Source of the DNA: Bacillota bacterium
GTDB lineage: Bacteria; Bacillota; Clostridia; Oscillospirales; Acutalibacteraceae
NCBI GenBank assembly: GCA_023412845.1
Contig: JAEZRH010000085.1
Location: forward strand, 1-8,763
Reading direction: 5' to 3'
DNA: 8,763 nucleotides
Every line of letters begins with the position of its first letter. Within the stretch, counting starts at the first letter, position 1. Below the pieces are notes generated by a model, which made no database searches, was not told the DNA's origin, and worked only from the letters and a program-made list of their open reading frames with translations. Shown piece by piece: positions 1 to 5,115 of the stretch. The position numbers and the translations under genes are program-made.

Positions 1-21
1 CTGCAGGAGTAAAATACGCGA

Positions 22-1299
22 TCACCGATAAATGATATCTTCTCTCGACGGGCCGTTGGAGACGATGCTGATCGGCACGCCGATCGCCTTCTCAGCGAAT
101 TCCACATAGCGGCGCGCGTTCTCCGGCAGGTCTTCAAATTTTCTGATTCCACGGATATCGCATTTCCAGCCGGAAAGTTTCTCAAGAACCGGCTTGCAGC
201 GTTTCAGCTCCACCGTAGTCGGGAAGTGGTCGATCCGCTTGCCGTCCAGTTCGTATGCGACGCAGACAGGAATCTCGTCCAGATATCCGAGCGCGTCAAG
301 GACCGTCATCGCAACGCACGTAGCGCCCTGCACACGGCAGCCGTAACGCGAGGCAACAAGGTCCAGCCAACCCATCCTGCGGGGACGGCCCGTCGTGGCG
401 CCGTACTCTCCTCCGTCGCCGCCGACGCGGCGCAGCTGCTCGGCTTCGTCGCCGAAGATTTCACTGACGAATTCGCCCGCGCCCACTGCGCTGGAATAAG
501 CCTTGACAACGGCAATGATATTTTTGATCTCATACGGCGGAATTCCGGTGCTGACCGCTCCGTATGCCGCGAGGGTGTTGGAGGAAGTCACCATGGGATA
601 AATGCCGAAATCCGGGTCTTTGAGCGCCCCGAGCTGGCCTTCCAGAAGGATATTTTTCCCTTCTCGGACCGCCTGATAAAGGTACTCGAACGTATCCGCC
701 ACGTACGGTTTCAGGATTTCCCTGTACTCCGTGAGCTTTTTGAAAATCTCGTCGGCCGTAATCTTCGGCTGGTGGTAAAGATTTTCGAACATCACGTTTT
801 TGAGCGTAGCGATCCTCTCGGCCTTTTCTTTCAGGTATTCGTCATCCCCGAACAGTTCGCTGACCTGAAACCCGATTTTCGCAAATTTGTCGGAATAGAA
901 CGGCGCGATGCCGGATTTGGTCGAGCCGAACGAGCGCGAAGAAAGACGCGCTTCCTCGTATGAATCCAACTGCACGTGATACGGCATCAAAATCTGTGTG
1001 CGGTTCGAAATCAGGATTTTCGGCTTATTGACGCCGCGCTCCAGAAGGCTATTGAGCTCCTGGATAAATTTCTCCGGGTTCAGGGCGACCCCGTTGCCGA
1101 TGACGTTGGTGATATGGTCGTAAAACACGCCGGACGGAAGCTGATGCAGGGCGAATTTGCCGTAATGGTTGATAATGGTGTGGCCCGCGTTATATCCGCC
1201 CTGAAAACGAATCACAATGTCGGACTTTGCGGCTTCGACATCCGTAATTTTTCCCTTGCCCTCGTCGCCCCAGTCGGCGCCGACAATTGCTGTAATCAT
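22..1299 (-). CDS. purA: Adenylosuccinate synthetase, divergent clostridial-type
   Basis: GTP-dependent ligation of aspartate to IMP, giving adenylosuccinate; the first step of the IMP-to-AMP branch, cytosolic. The 425-residue protein fits the family (about 425-435). Seen: P-loop WGDEGKGK (residues 10-17) with catalytic Asp12; catalytic His40 in NAGHT (37-41); VTSSNT (237-242); aspartate-binding loop GATTGRPRR (300-308); C-terminal SNGP (414-417). Odd: several positions conserved in E. coli PurA differ here by eye alignment. The usual Gln before WGDEG is Asp9, GGHN is GGYN, the GTTGRG loop is GSTKSG (125-130), Arg143 is Lys141, Gln224 is Leu223, and the TKLD guanine motif is TVLD (332-335). 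I chose ATG at 1299: it has GGAG 11 bases upstream, whereas the in-frame GTG at 1311 overlaps that ribosome binding site. Last gene of the visible cluster, 130 bases after purB, with its own candidate promoter. Identity is secure; exact kinetics or specificity of this subtype cannot be judged. Confidence 0.96.
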   Translation of the reverse strand: MITAIVGADWGDEGKGKITDVEAAKSDIVIRFQGGYNAGHTIINHYGKFALHQLPSGVFYDHITNVIGNGVALNPEKFIQELNSLLERGVNKPKILISNRTQILMPYHVQLDSYEEARLSSRSFGSTKSGIAPFYSDKFAKIGFQVSELFGDDEYLKEKAERIATLKNVMFENLYHQPKITADEIFKKLTEYREILKPYVADTFEYLYQAVREGKNILLEGQLGALKDPDFGIYPMVTSSNTLAAYGAVSTGIPPYEIKNIIAVVKAYSSAVGAGEFVSEIFGDEAEQLRRVGGDGGEYGATTGRPRRMGWLDLVASRYGCRVQGATCVAMTVLDALGYLDEIPVCVAYELDGKRIDHFPTTVELKRCKPVLEKLSGWKCDIRGIRKFEDLPENARRYVEFAEKAIGVPISIVSNGPSREDIIYR

Positions 1300-1314
1300 A
1301 ATGAATCTCACTCC
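1300..1314 (-). promoter_or_regulatory. Ribosome binding site of purA
   Basis: GGAG at 1314-1311, continuing as GGAGTGAG on the minus strand, lies 11 bases before the ATG at 1299-1297. The spacing is slightly long but acceptable. The final G of GGAG is also the first base of the alternative GTG codon (1311-1309), so that GTG cannot use this site. This decides the start in favour of the ATG. Confidence 0.7.
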
Positions 1315-1336
1315 GCCGTGCCGCTACGGAATCAAA

Positions 1337-1369
1337 GAACTGCCCCGCGGCTGAATTTAGACAGTTCAG
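1337..1369 (-). other. Alternative hairpins in the purA leader
   Basis: Read on the minus strand, GAACTGTCT (1367-1359) can pair with GGGCAGTTC (1345-1337), a nine-base-pair stem with two G-U pairs and a 13-base loop. A second pairing, CTGAA (1369-1365) with TTCAG (1355-1351) around a 9-base loop, uses overlapping bases, so the two are mutually exclusive. GTTC-A-GAAC (plus strand 1364-1372) is also a small DNA palindrome near the predicted transcription start. There is no U-run after either stem, so they are not intrinsic terminators. They could be leader RNA structure, an operator, or chance; no known riboswitch family is recognised. Confidence 0.35.
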
Positions 1370-1381
1370 AACAACTTCAAT

Positions 1382-1415
1382 ATCATATCATAAAACATTT
1401 GGAAACACAAATCAA
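1382..1415 (-). promoter_or_regulatory. Candidate sigma-A promoter pair for purA
   Basis: In the AT-rich purB-purA gap the minus strand carries TTGATT (1415-1410), 17 bases, then TATGAT (1392-1387). Shifted by five bases is a second pair, TTGTGT (1410-1405), 17 bases, then TATGAT (1387-1382); the two -10 boxes share one base. Both spacings are the sigma-70/sigma-A optimum. Predicted starts near 1374-1380 would give purA a leader of about 75-80 bases. Seen: the hexamers and spacing. Inferred: that they work as promoters. AT-rich sequence produces such matches by chance, but the position between two genes and ahead of a long leader is fitting. Confidence 0.5.
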
Positions 1416-1429
1416 AAACTTAAAAGCCT

Positions 1430-2860
1430 TTAAACCGTGATGTCGACGGCGTCGCCCGTGACGTCGCGGTATTTTTCCAGAATGGGGTCGACCGTTTCAG
1501 AGAGAAACTCTTCCGTCTGCCGTGGGGCCCTGCCGACATACTTCTCAGGACTGACGGCTTTTTTCAGATCCTCCAGCGTTACACCGAAAAGCGGGTCCTC
1601 CGCAATCCTCTGCAAAAGGTCATTTTTGCCGCCCTCTTCCTTGACGATCCTGGAAGCCGCCATGGAATGCACGCGGATGCGCTCATGGAGCTGCTGCCGG
1701 TCGGCGCCTCGCTTCACCGCATCCATCATGATGTTTTCCGTCGCCATAAAGGGCAGCTCGCTTTCGAGATGCGCGCGGATGACTTTCGGATATACCACAA
1801 GCCCGTCCGCCACGTTGCTGTAAAGATCCAGAATCCCGTCCACGGCCAAAAACGCTTCCGGAACACTGATGCGCTTGTTTGCGGAATCGTCCAGCGTGCG
1901 CTCGAACCACTGCGTTGCGGCGGTGATGCACGGGTTCAGGCTGTCGACGATCACGTAGCGCGCCAGGGAGGCGATACGCTCGCTGCGCATGGGGTTGCGT
2001 TTGTACGCCATGGCCGACGAACCGATCTGATTTTTTTCAAACGGCTCCTCGACTTCTTTCAGGTGCTGCAGAAGACGGATATCGTTCGAGAATTTTGCGG
2101 CGCTCTGCGCAACGCTGCTCAGAACGGAGAGCACGCGGCTGTCGAGCTTTCTGGAATAGGTTTGCCCGGAAACCGCAAAACACTCTTTGAAACCCATTTT
2201 TTCAGCAATCAGGGAGTCAAGCCTTTTTACTTTACAGTTGTCACCGTCGAAAAGTTCCAGAAAACTGGCCTGCGTACCGGTGGTCCCTTTCGAACCGAGC
2301 AGCTTCATGCCGGAAAGCAGATATTCCACGTCTTCCAGGTCCATCAGCAGGTCCTGAATCCACAGCGTGGCTCGTTTGCCGACCGTCGTCGGCTGAGCAG
2401 GCTGAAAGTGCGTGAAGGCAAGCGTGGGCAGGTCTTTATACTGCGCCGCAAACTTGGAAAGGCTCCGCACCGTGCCCACGATCTTTTCCCGCACAAGCCG
2501 GAGCGCTTCCGTCATGACGATGATATCGGTGTTGTCGCCGACATAACAGGACGTCGCGCCGAGATGGATGATCGGTTCGGCCTTCGGGCACTGAACGCCG
2601 AACGCGTAGACATGCGACATCACGTCGTGCCGCACGACTTTTTCCCGCGCTTCGGCAACGTCGTAATTGATGTCGTCGCAATGCGCCTTCATCTCGTCGA
2701 TCTGTTCCTGCGTGATGGGAAGGCCAAGTTCCTTCTCCGCTTCGGCAAGAGCGATCCAAAGTCTGCGCCAGGTGCGGAACTTCATATCCGGGGAAAAAAG
2801 ATATTTCATCTTTTCATCGGCGTAACGGGAGGAAAGCGGTGATTCATACGTATTTTTCAA
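1430..2860 (-). CDS. purB: Adenylosuccinate lyase, animal ADSL-like type
   Basis: Cleaves SAICAR to AICAR plus fumarate and adenylosuccinate to AMP plus fumarate, so it acts both in the main purine route and in the AMP branch; a cytosolic homotetramer in the family. The 476-residue length matches long-form enzymes such as human ADSL (484). Fumarase/aspartase-superfamily motifs in order: RHDV (77-80), HLGATSCYVGDNTD (99-112), THFQPAQPTT (150-159) with the catalytic His151, KGTTGTQASF (about 191-200), signature loop GSSAMAYKRNPMRSER (280-295) with catalytic Ser281/282, and TLDDSANKR (322-330). The loop has Ala where human ADSL has Pro (AYKRNP versus PYKRNP). The start is TTG at 2860, eight bases after a perfect GGAGG; a longer reading frame up to 2989 runs into purF coding sequence and gives a non-homologous N-terminus. 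It follows purF by 17 bases, so co-transcription is likely, and sits beside purA, whose product it cleaves. Confidence 0.97.
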   Translation of the reverse strand: MKNTYESPLSSRYADEKMKYLFSPDMKFRTWRRLWIALAEAEKELGLPITQEQIDEMKAHCDDINYDVAEAREKVVRHDVMSHVYAFGVQCPKAEPIIHLGATSCYVGDNTDIIVMTEALRLVREKIVGTVRSLSKFAAQYKDLPTLAFTHFQPAQPTTVGKRATLWIQDLLMDLEDVEYLLSGMKLLGSKGTTGTQASFLELFDGDNCKVKRLDSLIAEKMGFKECFAVSGQTYSRKLDSRVLSVLSSVAQSAAKFSNDIRLLQHLKEVEEPFEKNQIGSSAMAYKRNPMRSERIASLARYVIVDSLNPCITAATQWFERTLDDSANKRISVPEAFLAVDGILDLYSNVADGLVVYPKVIRAHLESELPFMATENIMMDAVKRGADRQQLHERIRVHSMAASRIVKEEGGKNDLLQRIAEDPLFGVTLEDLKKAVSPEKYVGRAPRQTEEFLSETVDPILEKYRDVTGDAVDITV

Positions 2861-2873
2861 GTGAATAACCTCC
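2861..2873 (-). promoter_or_regulatory. Ribosome binding site that sets the TTG start of purB
   Basis: GGAGG at 2873-2869 on the minus strand, spaced eight bases from TTG at 2860-2858, lies in the short gap after the purF TGA stop (2880-2878). No ATG or GTG occurs at a workable distance: the next in-frame ATG is 17 codons in and would remove conserved N-terminal sequence. This makes TTG the most credible start. Confidence 0.85.
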
Positions 2874-2877
2874 GAAA

Positions 2878-4344
2878 TCAAAAACGTTTGATCGGCGTGC
2901 AGTAATCGTAGTCTTTCTGCGAGACCAGATAGTCCGGAATCTCCGCAGGGTAATTCCCGGAGAAGCACGCGTCGCAGAAGCCTTCGCATTTGCCGCCGAG
3001 CATTTTCGGCAGATTTTCAAGGTTCAGAAATTCGATGGAATCCGCATAGCTCATTTTCCCAATCTCTTCAATGCTGTGATGGCAGGCGATCAGGTCGTCT
3101 TTCGACGGGATGTCGGTGCCGAAATAGCACGGCCACAAAAACGGCGGCGAGCTGATGCGAAGATGGACCTCTTTTGCTCCCGACTCCTTCAACATGGATA
3201 CGATGCGCGCGCTGGTCGTCCCGCGGACGATGGAGTCGTCGAGCATGACGACCCGCTTGCCTTTCACGGCGGTCGACAGAGCATTGAGCTTGATGCGGAC
3301 GCTGCTTTCCCGCTCCGACTGGCTTGGTTTGATGAACGTGCGGCCGATGTAGGAATTCTTGACGATGCCCTTCTGGAACGGGATTCCCGATTCCTCACTG
3401 TAACCGATGGCGGCGTCGATTCCGGATTCCGGTACGCCGATGACCATATCGGCCTTTACGGGATGCTGCCTTGCCAGCAGCCGGCCCGCTTCTTTTCTGG
3501 CTTCGTAGACGCTGATGCCGTCGATGATGCTGTCCGTGCGTGCAAAGTAGATATACTCGAACACGCACAGGGACTTTTTTACCGTAACGGGATCGCAGAT
3601 GCTGCGCAGGCCGTTTTTATCCGCGATGACGATTTCGCCGGGCAGAACGTCGCGCACAAAACCGGCGCCGCACGCGTCCAGCGCGCAGGTCTCGGAAGCG
3701 AATACCCACGAGTTCCCCGCTTTCCCGATGCAGAGCGGCCGGAATCCGTGCGGGTCGCGGAACGCGATCAGCTTCTGTGGGCTCATCACGATGGTGGAAT
3801 AGGCGCCGTGGATTTTCGGCATGGCGCGGTGGATGGCCTCTTCGATCGAAGGGGCCCCTACCCGCTCGCGCGCTATCATGTACGCAAGCACTTCGGAATC
3901 GATCGTCGTCTGGAAGATGGAGCCCTGTTTTGCAAGGATCTGATGCAGTTCATAGGCATTGGTCAGGTTGCCGTTGTGAGCGATAGCCAGCGTGCCTTTG
4001 ATGTAGCGCATCACGAGGGGCTGCGCGTTTTCACGCACGCTTGCGCCGCAGGTCGAGTACCGAACATGCCCGACGGCAATCTGGCCGGCCAGGCGGTCGA
4101 GCGTTTCGTGGCTGAAAGCCTCCGTCACAAGGCCCATATCCTTGGAATACGAAATGACGCCGCGGTCGTTCACGGCAATGCCGCAGCTTTCCTGCCCCCT
4201 GTGCTGGAGGGCAAGAAGGCCGTTGTAAGCCGCGTAGGCCGGATCGATGCCGCCGTCGGAATAAATGCCGAAAACACCGCATTCTTCCCCGGGATGCTCC
4301 GGTTCGTAATCCGGCTGTGAAAGGTTCAAGCGCTTATCGTCCAT
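2878..4344 (-). CDS. purF: Amidophosphoribosyltransferase (PRPP amidotransferase)
   Basis: Makes 5-phosphoribosylamine from PRPP and glutamine, the committed and usually feedback-regulated first step of purine synthesis. 488 residues. The N-terminal glutaminase (Ntn-hydrolase) has a 21-residue propeptide before ECGVFG, so Cys22 would be the exposed nucleophile after self-cleavage; then HVRYST (93-98), AHNGNL (122-127) and FRDPHG (195-200). The C-terminal phosphoribosyltransferase domain has the PRPP loop VVMLDDSIVRGTT (365-377). Cysteines 260, 406, 457 and 460 match the four ligands of the [4Fe-4S] cluster in the B. subtilis enzyme, so this is the iron-sulfur, propeptide-bearing type rather than the E. 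coli type. The propeptide is longer than the 11 residues of B. subtilis. Odd: FARTDS (268-272 region, Thr270) where the family usually has FARPDS. ATG at 4344 directly follows the purC TAA; AAGGA at 4360-4356 inside purC, 11 bases upstream, is the likely ribosome site, suggesting translational coupling. Confidence 0.97.
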   Translation of the reverse strand: MDDKRLNLSQPDYEPEHPGEECGVFGIYSDGGIDPAYAAYNGLLALQHRGQESCGIAVNDRGVISYSKDMGLVTEAFSHETLDRLAGQIAVGHVRYSTCGASVRENAQPLVMRYIKGTLAIAHNGNLTNAYELHQILAKQGSIFQTTIDSEVLAYMIARERVGAPSIEEAIHRAMPKIHGAYSTIVMSPQKLIAFRDPHGFRPLCIGKAGNSWVFASETCALDACGAGFVRDVLPGEIVIADKNGLRSICDPVTVKKSLCVFEYIYFARTDSIIDGISVYEARKEAGRLLARQHPVKADMVIGVPESGIDAAIGYSEESGIPFQKGIVKNSYIGRTFIKPSQSERESSVRIKLNALSTAVKGKRVVMLDDSIVRGTTSARIVSMLKESGAKEVHLRISSPPFLWPCYFGTDIPSKDDLIACHHSIEEIGKMSYADSIEFLNLENLPKMLGGKCEGFCDACFSGNYPAEIPDYLVSQKDYDYCTPIKRF

Positions 4345-5049
4345 TTACAGTCCGATCCTTTTCATAACTTCCTGATAGGCTTCTTCCACACCGCCGAGAT
4401 CACGGCGGAAGCGGTCCTTATCAAGCTTTTCATGGGTGTGAACGTCCCAGAAGCGGCAGGTATCCGGCGAAATCTCGTCTGCGAGGAGAATCTCTCCATG
4501 ATAGCGGCCGAATTCCAGTTTGAAATCAATCAGTTCGATGTTGACGGAAAGGAAGAATTCGCACAGGGCTTCGTTGACCTTGAGCGCCAGTTCGGTGATC
4601 TGGCCGATCTCTTCTTTTGTGGCGAATCCAGCGGCAAGAATGTGCGTCTCGTTTACCATGGGGTCGCCAAGTTCGTCGCTCTTATAGCAAAACTCGAGCA
4701 CCGGGCATTTCATCGGCGTTCCCTCCGGCAGGCCCAGACGTTTGGAAAGGCTGCCTGCCGCCTTGTTGCGGACGATGACCTCCAGCGGGACGATCTCGAC
4801 CTTCTTTACCAGCGTTTCCCGGTCGCTGAGCTGTTTGACAAAGTGGGTCGGGATTCCTTTTTTCTCCAGAAGCTGAAACAGGTAGTTGGACATTTTGTTG
4901 TTGACAACGCCCTTGCCAACGATGGTCCCCTTTTTCAGGCCGTTGAACGCGGTGGCATCGTCCTTGTAATCAACGATGCAATAGTCCGCATCATCCGTCG
5001 CAAACACTTTTTTGGCTTTGCCTTCGTAAATCTGTTCTTTTTTCTCCAT
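4345..5049 (-). CDS. purC: SAICAR synthetase
   Basis: Phosphoribosylaminoimidazole-succinocarboxamide synthase: joins aspartate to CAIR using ATP, giving SAICAR, which PurB (encoded two genes on) cleaves. 234 residues, the normal bacterial length. Seen: N-terminal IYEGKAKKVF (7-16) of the nucleotide-binding fold, signature VPLEVIVRNKAAGS (87-100), second signature LIDFKLEFG (173-181) and DEISPDTCRFWD (191-202) near the substrate site. All motifs are intact with no frame disruption. The ATG at 5049 has GGAGG eight bases upstream. The gap to carB is 66 bases and holds a hairpin; the TAA stop abuts the purF ATG with no spacing. The purC-purF adjacency is common in clostridial purine operons, but here purB and purA follow instead of purM/N/H/D. 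Confidence 0.98.
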   Translation of the reverse strand: MEKKEQIYEGKAKKVFATDDADYCIVDYKDDATAFNGLKKGTIVGKGVVNNKMSNYLFQLLEKKGIPTHFVKQLSDRETLVKKVEIVPLEVIVRNKAAGSLSKRLGLPEGTPMKCPVLEFCYKSDELGDPMVNETHILAAGFATKEEIGQITELALKVNEALCEFFLSVNIELIDFKLEFGRYHGEILLADEISPDTCRFWDVHTHEKLDKDRFRRDLGGVEEAYQEVMKRIGL

Positions 5050-5062
5050 GGTGATTACCTCC
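5050..5062 (-). promoter_or_regulatory. Ribosome binding site of purC
   Basis: A perfect GGAGG at 5062-5058 on the minus strand, eight bases before the ATG at 5049-5047, downstream of the carB-purC hairpin and outside its stem, so the hairpin as drawn does not mask it. Confidence 0.85.
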
Positions 5063-5089
5063 GATAAATCGTCAGATATCTATTTTCGC

Positions 5090-5113
5090 GGCAGAAAGCC
5101 GCAGGCTTTCGCC
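5090..5113 (-). other. Intercistronic hairpin between carB and purC
   Basis: GAAAGCC and GGCTTTC form a perfect seven-base-pair stem around a three-base loop (5110-5094), extended by GGC pairing with GCC past a single bulged base to ten base pairs. It begins two bases after the carB stop. On the minus-strand transcript it is followed by GCGAAAATAG, with no U-tract, so it is not a classic intrinsic terminator. Plausible roles, inferred only, are protection of the upstream carAB mRNA 3' end, an RNA processing point, or partial attenuation that separates car and pur expression. The small palindrome AGATATCT (5074-5081) follows it. Confidence 0.55.
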
Positions 5114-5115
5114 GT

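Noticed and set aside
1..21. Terminator or next gene downstream of purA
   Set aside because: Only 21 bases remain after the stop codon, with no stem or start signal that can be judged.
22..1299. PurZ-like (2-aminoadenylosuccinate synthetase) identity for the purA product
   Set aside because: PurZ proteins replace the catalytic Asp; Asp12 is present here, and the gene is in a normal purB-purA setting.
1300..1380. Known purine riboswitch or B. subtilis PurR box upstream of purA
   Set aside because: No purine aptamer core and no paired CGAA/TTCG PurBox arrangement is visible; only a short GTTC-A-GAAC palindrome.
1416..1435. Possible terminator just after purB
   Set aside because: The only stem (TTAAA with TTTAA around GGCT) is five A-T pairs, too weak, although a short T-run follows. 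It also overlaps the candidate purA promoter region.
1667..2842. Plus-strand open frame of 391 codons opposite purB
   Set aside because: Shadow of purB, with no credible ribosome site or domain.
3076..4320. Long plus-strand open frame of 414 codons opposite purF
   Set aside because: It lies fully antisense to an intact purF, has no recognisable motif, and is the expected by-product of GC-rich codon use on the opposite strand.
5050..5115. Promoter for purC in the carB-purC gap
   Set aside because: No -35/-10 pair with proper spacing was found; AATAGATA resembles a -10 only loosely.
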